Positions 22,881 to 32,492 of a DNA stretch of 64,000 nucleotides are shown in pieces (the first letter of the stretch is position 1; every line of letters begins with the position of its first letter). This stretch comes from Amphiura filiformis (taxonomy: Eukaryota; Echinodermata; Ophiuroidea; Amphilepidida; Amphiuridae), in assembly GCF_039555335.1 (NCBI RefSeq), contig NC_092646.1:23872893-23936892 (forward strand), given 5' to 3'. Position numbers and translations under genes: made by a program. The notes beneath the pieces were generated by a model. It saw nothing but the letters and a program-made list of their open reading frames with translations, was not told the origin of the DNA and made no database searches.

Positions 22881-25137
22881 TTATACCTGCATGCAGCGCA
22901 TGCAGGGTATCTTCCCATCCTGTGGTTTCTTCTCCTCCTCCTCCTCCTCCTTCTTCTCCTATCAAACACATCATTCTGTCAAGGCTAGCGCTAAAACTAC
23001 AAGGGCCCCAGGGCCCATATGTGGTACACTTATGGGCCCTACCCCGTAGATGTGCCTTTTGTCCATCTCGGCCCCAGAGGTCAAAGGTCACGGGCCCCAG
23101 GGGCCCAAATTTAAAAACACAAACCATGCCGATTCTCATCAGATGAAGCAGCCTCAGGGCCATAAGTTGGTACACTGATAGTCCCAAGGGTACTCTATAA
23201 ACACAAGTATACATGAGCCCCATATGTTATATATTATGGGCCCCAGGGCCCCAAATGTTAAAAATATGGGGCAACAGATTGACAAGCCTAGCTCTAAAGC
23301 TACAAGGGCACTAGGGCTCATATGTTGCACATGTATAAGCCCTAAATTGTAGATGTGCCTTTTGCCCATTTTGGCCCCAGATGTACAAGGCTAGAGGCCC
23401 CAGGGGCCCAAAGGTTAAAACAAAGGGCCGGCCGTTTCTCAGCAAATAAACTAGCTACATGGTTCGGATTTAGTACACAGATAGGTTTAGTATGATATTG
23501 TCATATGTACATATGTACCCCATATGTCACATAATATGGGCCCTGGGCCCCAAACGCTAAAACATAGGGCCGGTCGTTACTCTGTAAATAAAGCAGCTTT
23601 AGGGCTCAGAGTTAGTACATTTGTACACAGATTGCACCTGAAAATCACATTGTTATATGTACATGTGAGCCCCATATATTACACTATATGGGCCCCAGGG
23701 CCCCAAACGCTAAAACGTAGGGCCGGCCGTTACTCTGTAAATAAAGCAGCTTTAGGGCTCAGAGTTAGTACACAGATTGCACCTGAAAATCACATTGTTA
23801 TATGTACATGTGAGCCCCATACATTACATTATATGGGCCCCAGGGCCCCAAACGCTAAAACATAGGGCCGGCCGTTACTCAGTAAATAAAGCAGCTACAG
23901 TGCCTAGCTTGAGTCTACTGATAGCACTAGAGAATTAAACTTCAACATATGTCCATGGGCCTCATAAGTCAAATATTATGGGCCTCATGGCCCCAAATGT
24001 TAAAACAAAGGGCCGGCCGTTTCTCATCAAATAAAGCAGCTTCCGGGCTCAGAATTTGTACACAGTAGCACCTGAGAATTATATTGTTATTAACACCCAC
24101 ATACCCCTCCCCACCCTACACACACGTAGGACTAAACAGACATATCCGTATTATAATTATTAATATAATAATTGGAAATACCAGCGTGAAGCGTTAAGGC
24201 TGTTCCAGTTAAATTACATACCCATTGGCTGTTCTATTTAATTTACATACTCCCTCTGAAATGGTCCCAAAATAGGCTGTTCCGTTTAATTTACATACTC
24301 CCTCTAAAATGGCTGGTCCATTCAATTTACATACTCCCTCTGGAATAGTTTTCCCCTAATCACATTGCATAGCCTCACTGTGAATAAGAGAGACTGACAA
24401 CAGCAATCTATGGAGAGACAACTCCCCTGGCAGGGGACTTTACAAGTTCTTTATTTTAAGTGCTACGAGAGTGCAACCTGCATTAAATTAAAGCTTGTGA
24501 CTTGGACTTTCAATTTTACACATTTTCCACCCAATTGGGCGACTTTTTACAATGTCTATATTTTAAGTCCTCGGCAATTTGTACACAGATAGCACCTGAG
24601 AATTATATTGTTACTAACACCCACGCACGCACCCATCCACCCCACACACGTAGGACTAAACAGACAGATCGTATTATATCATAATTGGAAATACCAGCGT
24701 GAAGCGTTAAGGCTGTTCAGTTAAATTACATACCCATTGGCTGTTCCATTTAATTTACATACTCCCTCTGAAATGGCCCCCAAAAAGGCTGTTCCGTTTA
24801 ATTTACATACTCCCTCTGAAATGGCTGTTCCATTTAATTTACATACTACCTGAGTAAGAGAGACTGACAACAGCAACCTATGGAGAGTAAGAGAGACGAC
24901 TCCCCTGGGAGGGACTTTTACAATTTCTTTATTTTAAGTGCTACGACAGTGCAACCTACATTCAATTAAAGCTTGTGACTTGGACTTTCACTTTTTACAC
25001 ATTTTCTGCCCAATTGGGAGACTTTTTACAATTTCTTTATTTTTAAAAGTCCTCAGCAAATAAGGACTGTAAGTTTGGGTACACCGATAACATGCGGGTA
25101 TAGCCGTATTTGTGTACAAATATATAGCCTTCTAGTT
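22881..25137 (+). mobile_element. Array unit 9 (type B, complete ends), abuts TMEM26 exon
   Basis: It starts TTATACCTGCATGCAGCGCA and ends CATGCGGGTAT (25091-25101), near-palindrome (25108-25121), CTAG (25132-25135), TT. The next base, 25138, is the resumed TMEM26 reading frame. DR1 motif at 23078-23090. The body closely follows unit 8. Confidence 0.87.
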
Positions 25138-25217
25138 CTTCTTTGTCTTCCCCTTGGATTACTTGTGATTGAAATGGTAGTGACTACATTTTACACCAAA
25201 ACTGGAGAATGGAAATG
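25138..25217 (+). CDS. TMEM26: TMEM26 homologue, C-terminal half of first recognisable exon
   Basis: Twenty-six codons plus TG encode LLCLPLGLLVIEMVVTTFYT then KTGEWK and the first two bases of a Trp codon. A GTAAGA donor follows at 25218. The hydrophobic segment, its Glu and the K-W ending match the second membrane segment of vertebrate TMEM26. Joined directly to 10872-10979 at the shared TT, the frame continues and appears to align to vertebrate TMEM26 without a gap. The Trp codon is completed by the first base of the exon at 27501. Confidence 0.85.
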
Positions 25218-26288
25218 GTAAGAAACTAAACTCTGTAGCAGGCCCTATTAGATGGAGAGACGGGGGAGGTACGGGGAAGGTTGCTCGAACTGAACTAACG
25301 TGTTTTTCGGTGAGGATCATTGGGTTAGAACAAGGCCTTAGAAACAGTAGCGTCGCCAGCGGGCGGGGGATGGGGGGGGGGGCATGTGGGGCAGAGTGCA
25401 TCCCCGACTAAAAATGTAAGTGAAAAGTGCCCCCTGACTAAAAATGAAAGGTAAAATCTCGGGCTTTCGCGATCAATAAACTGGTAGATTCCAAAATCAG
25501 AATTGTTCAGTAGGCCATATTGAAGTGAGCCTAAATTAAATAGGCCTATATGTTCAAATTAAGGCTAAGTGTGGCATTTTAGAATTAAATATTACATACC
25601 CTAGGTTAATTTGTTGTGTAAAGCGCCTGAGAGGCTGATTGCGTTTGGTGCTCTCTTTATTATTTTTATTATTATCATATATTAGGCCTATTAATTATTA
25701 TTGTTGTTGAAGACATTTCGATATTTCGTTATTCGACAACATATCGGCAACATAACTTCTCATAACTTCTTGATTCAAACTGTTAACCTTACAGTTGTGT
25801 TTTGTTACATCTTGTATTTGAACTAAAATATTGAGACAGATATACCGTATACACCAATCCGAGAAGCGTTTACTGTATTTGGCCCTCTATTGACGGCAAC
25901 ACAGATGTACCAGAGCGGGAGATTTAATTCGTAATTCAATACTTATGATTGTGTATTGAATATCACTGTTGTGTACAATTCCCGGGTACAATACTATATA
26001 GCACAAAATAAATAATGGATGGAACCCCCGACCTCGGAACACCGCAGTTTTACATCGGGGACACCGCAGTAATGGCGAAGTCGGATAGGTGTATAAAGCC
26101 GGCATAAGAGGAAAGGAGATCACAAGGCTTGAGAGTGTCATTTCCACCCCATGTGCATATTTTTCCTTCGGGAGGGGGATAGCCGCCTAAAACTTTGGAA
26201 ATATACATGCGATTATTGTTTTTTTGGCTCCTTTTCTACATTGTAAGATCAATTTATTAATATCAAGAGGTACGCTGCTTTAATTTTA
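25218..26288. other. TMEM26 intron sequence, no other gene seen
   Basis: It contains a G-rich patch (25360-25385) and AT-rich filler. Antisense open frames at 25159-25401 and 25887-26147 have no recognisable domain. Confidence 0.5.
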
Positions 26289-26680
26289 GGCCGTGTAAAA
26301 TTAATGTTTTGGTTCTCGTCCAGAGGATTTTCATGAATTGATGAGGGAGGGAGGTGTTTTTTTTTTTTTTTTTTTTCAATGTAAAATTAGCATTGTCAGT
26401 AGTTTTCGGTCTTCTCCAACAGTGCTCGAGGAAACGATGAGGCCCTTTTTTTTTTTTTCAAATGTGAGATTCTGAGGGATAAACCCCCTATAGAGTACCA
26501 CAAAAAGACTTGGAAGTGATGCTTGTTCTCTAATAAACTTATTTATATGTATGAAGATTTCATAAATCATTCCAAAGTCTAAAAAAATTGAAAAATCTAA
26601 AAAAAAAAAAAAAAAAATCTGACAAATCCCAGAAATTGAGGAGGGAGGGACGAGAACCAAAATATTAATTTTACACGGCC
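26289..26680. mobile_element. MITE with TTA target duplication (GGCCGTGTAAAATTAAT TIR)
   Basis: The arms GGCCGTGTAAAATTAATG and ATTAATTTTACACGGCC extend about 33 bp inwards, including GGTTCTCGTCC / GGACGAGAACC, and are flanked by TTA at 26286-26288 and 26681-26683. The 3-bp TTA duplication suggests the PIF/Harbinger group. It is 392 bp with no transposase. Confidence 0.85.
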
Positions 26681-26823
26681 TTAGCTATGACTGGAAAAAT
26701 ACAGTACATGCCATCTGTCTCACCAGCCTTAATATAGATTTCCGTCCGATTTTAATTTGGTTATTCTTTGCCAAATAATTATTACTATAACAACTATAAG
26801 TAAAGTTTTCTTGTCATTTTAAC

Positions 26824-27167
26824 TTAAAGGAGGATTTCGTGATCCTAGCATCCACTTTTTATGACATTTTTCAGTAGATATCCACGAAAAAAGTTTATTT
26901 CCAAAATTTCAGTTGATTCCGATTTTGCGTTTGCAAGTTATGCATGATTATGTGTATTACACTGCTCCATAGACAATGTGTTGTAATTTCGTTCTGGTGC
27001 ACCAGAACGAAATTCAAATTTGGCGATATTTTTGCTAAACGAATTAATCTGCAAGAAATATTTGGTACATAAACATTATGTAGCCAGAGGTATCCAGTGG
27101 TGTAAAAATCTCAACTTTTTTTGGGAAAAGTGGGGGATGAGGCTGTGGATCACGAAATGCCCTTTAA
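26824..27167. mobile_element. TIR element with TTAA ends and a 30-bp central palindrome
   Basis: TTAAAGGAGGATTTCGTGATCC-like left end and its inverted match GGATCACGAAATGCCCTTTAA bound a roughly 344-bp segment. TTAA on both sides (26824-26827, 27164-27167) suggests a TTAA-specific transposase (piggyBac or Kolobok type). A perfect 30-bp palindrome centred on GGTGCACC lies at 26985-27014. Confidence 0.7.
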
Positions 27168-27500
27168 GCCAAACTAATGAGGTAAGCCTACAGAGTGTCC
27201 CCCCCCGAAAAAACCCCCACCAGGACACCCTGTATAATGAAAAGTAACTCACGTACTAAATTATCTTAGCCTTTGTGGTGTTCTATGAGGGGATTTAAAG
27301 TCATAATTATGACTTTAATTCAAACTTGCTCTATTGTCTTAAAAACACAATGAATTTGGCTGAATCCAATCAGGTGTAAGTTTGGACATTACAAATATGC
27401 CAACAAATCAGGTCTGAAAAAATCTCATAAAACTCATTCTAAAGAAGGAGAACGAAGCAAAATAAACAAAAGAAACAAATACCATCTCTGTCCATTGCAG

Positions 27501-27666
27501 GTTTTGCCCAAGCGTCGTTCTGTATCTGGCTAGTGTAATTCCTGGTATATGGTTGTTAAACATGAGGATCTACCAAGACCGTGAAACCTTCAGGATAACA
27601 CACGGCCGAAATACATGTGAATCAACGATGATGTTTGATGAGACCACTTTAAAGGAAATTCAAGGT
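27501..27666 (+). CDS. TMEM26: TMEM26 homologue, internal exon
   Basis: The exon follows acceptor TCCATTGCAG and ends before donor GTAAGT (27667). It has 166 bases: one base completing a Trp codon, then 55 codons beginning FCPSVVLYLASVIPGIWLLN. This matches the F-[SC]-P-x-x-x-L-Y-L-x-S-[IV]-[VI]-P-x-[LI]-W-L-L segment of vertebrate TMEM26. The remainder (to ETTLKEIQG) is a polar loop. The phases at both ends agree with the neighbouring exons and there are no stops. Confidence 0.88.
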
Positions 27667-28044
27667 GTAAGTAACTAAAAGACTCACGTTCATGACATAT
27701 AATTATAAAGTGCCATTTCATGAAGATCACACTAGAGCTGTTTTTAGTCAAAATCAGAACTCAGAAGCAGTTCACCTCCTTCCAGGGGCGTAGCAAGAGG
27801 GTGGACGAAGTGCATGGGAGCCCGAGGGTTCAGAGGCCTCAAGCAAAAACGAAAATAAAATACACATGAAATAGGGGGAAAGAGCTGATAAATAGAGGCT
27901 CTTGCTTGCTGCTACGTCTCTGCATCCTTCACAATATCATGTCTGAACTAAGATTATGATATTACTGGTGGGTACGGTCTGTCGAGAAGCATCCTCGAGA
28001 GGTGAGTTCTTGACGGACTACACCGGGACAATAATATAGGCCTA

Positions 28045-29099
28045 CACACTTAAAACTACGGGGTCAAAAAATGACCCAAACGGGGTCATTTTTGACCCCA
28101 GCATAGTTATCAACTAAACACCATACCACTAACGGGGTCATTTTGACCCCATTGGTCGGGGTCATTGCAATGACTACGTATTTGGGTCAAATAGTAACCC
28201 CATTGGGGTCAAAATATTACCACATTTCGGGGTCAAATGAAATGACCCCTTCAAAAGGGTTGCCTTATTGGGTTACTTAATGACCTCATTTCGGGGTCAA
28301 ATGAAATGACCCATTTGAAAGGGTTGTTTTATAGGGTTACTCAATAACCACATTTAGGGTTGTTTGGATTTTTTTTAGTAGGCCTATGGTCATGCTGGTC
28401 CCACCAGGACATAAGTGTGTTTCTGCACAGAGAAAGCATTACATAAACAGCAAACTGCAAAATGCATCTGTGTATCACACTCACACACAGTCAGTCATCG
28501 CCTTTGACAGTTCACGTATTATAAGCTTACATGATATAAGCTTATAACAACTGCAGCCAAGACACCAGCCACGACAGCATGAAATTGAATGAATCTGCGT
28601 GCATAGACAAGGGTCTATGCATCCTTGCAGTCTCACTTTTCAACTAACTTTTCATATTCCATCATGCAGACAAGCACACACGACAATCCGCTGAGCTGCA
28701 CAATCAGAACAAATATGGCGCTGATGTGACCACGTGGGAAGCCGATGCACACCGTGTGTGCAAATAGTTCCGAAATGCAAGTCATTATAAAGTTGACAAA
28801 ATGGGTAACTTCGGTCAAAAAATTAGTTTTATTTATTAATCAACAAACATTAATTGCAGCTCGTGTTTAAACTCATTTATGAATTGAGATTTTCAAAGCG
28901 GAAGATTAAAACTGATATCAATGCGCGACGGTATCGGCAAAATGACCACTAAGTTTTTGACCACGTTCGTCGTGGCTAAAATGACCTCGTGAATGTGGTC
29001 AAATTAAAACAGTACAACCCCCTTGAAGGGTCAAAACAACCCCAAACGTGGTCAATTCAAAATGACCACGGAAAATATAACCCCGTAGTTTTTAGTGTG
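28045..29099. mobile_element. 1,055-bp TIR element with GGGGTCA/TGACCCC repeats, TA duplication
   Basis: CACACTTAAAACTACGGGGT at the left is mirrored by ACCCCGTAGTTTTTAGTGTG at the right, flanked by TA (28043-28044, 29100-29101). The arms are dense in GGGGTCA and TGACCCC words. The interior shows no transposase. It sits wholly in the last TMEM26 intron. Confidence 0.82.
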
Positions 29100-29174
29100 T
29101 ATAGAAAGATTAATTTATAGGCAAATGTCCTGGTGGAGAATTGCAAACTCATCCCGCGCTCTCAGAAATACCAA

Positions 29175-29520
29175 ACTGCCCCTTCTCTGTTGGCAAGGGG
29201 CAGTACTCAGTGAACGGCTCTTTTCAGAGCCACCAAACCTTTTACATTAGCAGGGGATATGCGATGTCTGCTTGTTCTCTGTTGACAAGGGGCAGTCTTC
29301 AGTGAACGGCTCTTTTCGGAGCCACCAAAACTTTTACATTAGCAGGGGATATGCGATGTCTGCTTGATCTCTGTTGACAAGGGGCAGTCTTCAGTGAACG
29401 GCTCTTTTCAGAGCCACCAAACCTTTAACATTAGCAGATAGGCGAGGTCTGCTTGTTCTCTGTTGACAAGGGACAGTCTTTAGTGAACGGCTCTTTTCGG
29501 AGCCACCAGTAGGCAAGGGG
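29175..29520 (+). repeat. Minisatellite carrying four histone-type 3' stem-loops
   Basis: Four copies of an 89-92-bp unit. Each contains GGCTCTTTTC(A/G)GAGCC preceded by GAAC and followed by ACCA, at 29216-29231, 29308-29323, 29400-29415 and 29489-29504. This is a 6-bp stem with a UUUC loop and ACCA tail, the arrangement of metazoan replication-dependent histone mRNA 3' ends. Copies 2 and 4 have one U-G pair. No histone coding sequence and no CAAGAAAGA-type downstream element were seen nearby. Confidence 0.8.
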
Positions 29521-29705
29521 CGGGCTACATGCCGAATTCTTAGGTACTTTCATTGTCCTGAAGAAGTCAGAGCTACTCCTGACGGAAGCTTGACAGTTCT
29601 AAACTTTTCCGACAAACGAACCCGCTAAAAACTTACCACAATTTCGGAAGTTGTGAGCAGAAAAAAATTACAATTTATTTTTCATTTTATACTGTTATTT
29701 TCCAG

Positions 29706-30338
29706 GTCTCCATCCCTCTTGTTCTACCATCAGACCAATGGGTCGCCGGATTACAACAAACCATGTTTGCCATCCTCATATTTGGTAGATGGCTCCTCCC
29801 AAAAGGTCACCTATCACGTGACCAGTTATCCCAACTTCTTCTCACTTATCTGGGTATCGCTGCAGACAGCCTGGAATTCTCCCTTGAAACGCTCGACATT
29901 GCTGAAGTCTACTGTAACCTGAGTCTCATTATCGTTGTTCTGACCATCTGGACATGGAGCGTATCGCAGTTTACTATGGTGCAGTGGTCTGTCGCAGGTA
30001 GCGAGCCACCTCGCGGTGATATTGAAGCTGGGTCTCGTACTAAGAAACCGAGTCGTGCTAACGGATGCTGTGAAAGCGAACTTTGGTCGTTAATCCTTAC
30101 CGTCTTGTTACAAGACGGGCCGTTTTTTACAATGCGATTATACGTCATGTTGAAATTCCAAATTATAAACCAATTGATGCTTTTCTTTGTCATCAAAAAT
30201 GCACTGGTTATTGGAATTCAATTCTATAGAGGCCTCATCTTATGTTCCGGGCAAATTACCGCAACTGGTACGGAATCTGATACATCTACAATGTCTGCCA
30301 TACGCAGCGCCTGGTGGATGCTTGGACAGGCAGTCTAA
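29706..30338 (+). CDS. TMEM26: TMEM26 homologue, final coding exon
   Basis: Acceptor TTATTTTCCAG precedes VSIPLVLPSDQWVAGLQQTM; the exon encodes 210 residues to TAA at 30336-30338, in phase 0 with the previous exon. Family hallmarks are GRWLLPKGHLSRDQLSQLLL, AADSLEF..ETL, IWTWS..QF, LLQDGPFFTMRL and INQLMLFF..KN.LV...Q.YR. About four hydrophobic segments are evident (near exon residues 20-35, 70-90, 125-150 and 155-175). The tail after the last segment is about 30-35 residues, shorter than the vertebrate tail as I recall it. The frame is intact with no stops, so selection acted until recently even though the first exon is interrupted. Confidence 0.93.
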   Translation, partial: VSIPLVLPSDQWVAGLQQTMFAILIFGRWLLPKGHLSRDQLSQLLLTYLGIAADSLEFSLETLDIAEVYCNLSLIIVVLTIWTWSVSQFTMVQWSVAGSEPPRGDIEAGSRTKKPSRANGCCESELWSLILTVLLQDGPFFTMRLYVMLKFQIINQLMLFFVIKNALVIGIQFYRGLILCSGQITATGTESDTSTMSAIRSAWWMLGQAV

Positions 30339-30720
30339 TTTGTCACCATTTTTGTGCTGACCTAGCTCATGATTGAGTTTTAAGTTTTACACTGACGTGA
30401 GAGTCAAACCACACCACACGGCTGTTTGATGTGTATAGAATTGGCTTCATTATTAACTAAATGCAAACTATAGATGGCGCTATTTATCCTTAATCCTATT
30501 TCTTTATTTGCAAGGGTTAGGTGATTAATTCTGCCACTAAAACAGCTGGAATAGGTGAAACAAGCAACACGGAAATTTTATAAACATATTTTATCAAAGA
30601 ATAAAAGGAATTATTTGTATTTAAAGCTTGAAAGAGTAATTTCCAGTAACTAAATAGCGCCACCAATTTTGTCATAAATAGATACATTCTTTAATAACTA
30701 TAATAACTTTAATGGGAGTG
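30339..30720 (+). other. Probable TMEM26 3' UTR start
   Basis: AT-rich sequence after the stop codon. AATAAA occurs at 30600-30605 (AAGAATAAAAGG) and could be a polyadenylation signal. A second candidate, GGGAATAAAG, lies at about 32404, beyond the minisatellite. Which is used cannot be read from sequence. Confidence 0.45.
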
Positions 30721-32366
30721 CTCTAAGTTGGCTCCCAACTTATGTCATTGCAGTGATGGGCGTTTGGCCTGAGGACCTGCTCTAAGTTGGCTCCCAACTT
30801 ATGTCACGGGCGTTTGGCCTGGGGACCTGCTCTAAGTTGGCTCCCAACTTATGTCATTGCAGTGATGGGCGTTTGGCCTGAGGACCTGCTCTAAGTTGGC
30901 TCCCAACTTATGTCATTGCAGTGATGGGCGTTTGGCCTGAGAACCTGCTCTAGGTTGGCTCCCAACTTATGTCATTGCAGTGATGGGCGTTTGGCCTGAG
31001 GACCTGCTCTAAGTTGGCTCCCAACTTATGTCATTGCAGTGATGGGCGTTTGGCCTGAGGACCTGCTCTAAGTTGGCTCCCAAATTATGTCATTGCAGTG
31101 ATGGGCGTTTGGCCTGAGGACCTGCTCTAAGTTGGCTCCCAAATTATGTCATTGCAGTGATGGGCGTTTGGCCTGAGGACCTGCTCTAAGTTGGCTCCCA
31201 ACTTATGTCATTGCAGTGATGGGCGTTTGGCCTGAGGACCTGCTCTAGGTTGGCTCCCAACTTATGTCATTGCAGTGATGGGCGTTTGGCCTGAGGACCT
31301 GCTCTAAGTTGGCTCCCAACTTATGTCATTGCAGTGATGGGCGTTTGGCCTGAGGACCTGCTCTAAGTTGGCTCCCAACTTATGTCATTGCAGTGATGGG
31401 CGTTTGGCCTGAGGACCTGCTCTAAGTTGGCTCCCAACTTATGTCATTGCAGTGATGGGCGTTTGGCCTGAGAACCTGCTCTAGGTTGGCTCCCAACTTA
31501 TGTCATTGCAGTGATGGGCGTTTGGCCTGAGGACCTGCTCTAAGTTGGCTCCCAACTTATGTCATTGCAGTGATGGGCGTTTGGCCTGAGGACCTGCTCT
31601 AAGTTGGCTCCCAACTTATGTCATTGCAGTGATGGACGTTTGGCCTGAGGACCTGCTCTAAGTTGGCTCCCAACTTATGTCATTGCAGTGATGGGCGTTT
31701 GGCCTGAGGACCTGCTCTAAGTTGGCTCCCAAATTATGTCATTGCAGTGATGGGCGTTTGGCCTGAGGACCTGCTCTAAGTTGGCTCCCAAATTATGTCA
31801 TTGCAGTGATGGGCGTTTGGCCTGAGGACCTGCTCTAAGTTGGCTCCCAACTTATGCCATTGCAGTGATGGGCGTTTGGCCTGAGGACCTGCTCTAAGTT
31901 GGCTCCCAACTTATGTCATTGCAGTGATGGGCGTTTGGCCTGAGGACATGCTCTAAAGTTGGCTCCCAACTTATGTCATTGCAGTGATGGGCGTTTGGCC
32001 TGAGGACCTGCTCTAAGTTGGCTCCCAACTTATGTCATTGCAGTGATGGGCGTTTGGCCTGAGGACCTGCTCTAAGTTGGCTCCCAAATTATGTCATTGC
32101 AGTGATGGGCGTTTGGCCTGAGGACCTGCTCTAAGTTGGCTCCCAACTTATGCCATTGCAGTGATGGGCGTTTGGCCTGAGGACCTGCTCTAAGTTGGCT
32201 CCCAACTTATGTCATTGCAGTGATGGGCGTTTGGCCTGAGGACCTGCTCTAAGTTGGCTCCCAACTTATGTCATTGCAGTGATGGGCGTTTGGCCTGAGG
32301 ACATGCTCTAAAGTTGGCTCCCAACTTATGTCATTGCAGTGATGGGCGTTTGGCCTGAGGACCTGC
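30720..32366. repeat. 59-bp minisatellite, about 28 copies
   Basis: The unit holds CTCCCAACTTATGTCATTGC, AGTGATGGGCGTTTGGCCTG and AGGACCTGCTCTAAGTTGG, with very low divergence (single substitutions such as AAATTATG for AACTTATG and GCCATTGC for GTCATTGC). One copy near 30800 lacks CATTGCAGTGATGG. Variants recur in the same order, suggesting block duplication. It starts about 380 bp past the TMEM26 stop. Confidence 0.97.
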
Positions 32367-32492
32367 CTTGAGAATGTTTTCTCTTTAGCGAAAAATACAC
32401 TTTGGGAATAAAGAATGTGTTGCTATCTTACTATAAATAGGGGAATGTTGTATGTATGTATCTATCTATGTATATATCTATGTATCTATGTA

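Larger units (their letters stand above)
10980..25137 (+). mobile_element. Head-to-tail array of nine Helentron/Helitron2-like units inside a TMEM26 exon
   Basis: Nine units each end in CTAG (13677, 14510, 15252, 16723, 17871, 18900, 20654, 22880, 25135) and every CTAG is followed by TT and the next unit's 5' end. Two end types share one geometry. Type A has subterminal CACAGGCATAGATA, palindrome GTGTTTGGTCAAACAC, 11 nt, then CTAG. Type B has CATGCGGGTAT, near-palindrome ATTTGTGTACAAAT, 10 nt, then CTAG. In both types the inverted complement of the subterminal word begins the 5' end, so these are asymmetric terminal inverted repeats as described for Helentron/Helitron2 elements. No Rep/helicase is encoded. 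The TMEM26 frame stops at TT 10978-10979 and resumes after TT 25136-25137. Confidence 0.85.

Noticed and set aside
11188..24684. Many 60-143-codon frames within the Helitron array (for example 13883-14275 and 19644-20075)
   Set aside because: They translate tandem modules (GGTCAAGGTCATGTC, GGGCCCCAGGGCCCC) and shift frame between units. None encodes Rep, helicase or any recognised domain.
10980..25137. Reading the array as a U12-type AT-AG intron because its left end is ATACCC and its right end CTAG
   Set aside because: The 5' end fits ATATCCTT poorly, no branch-site motif is visible near the 3' end, and the inserted length leaves two extra T unless a non-AG acceptor is used. I kept it only as a question for RNA data.
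30720..32366. Possible CRISPR-like array (regular 59-bp period)
   Set aside because: The whole unit is repeated with no unique spacers, and the sequence is eukaryotic. It is a minisatellite.
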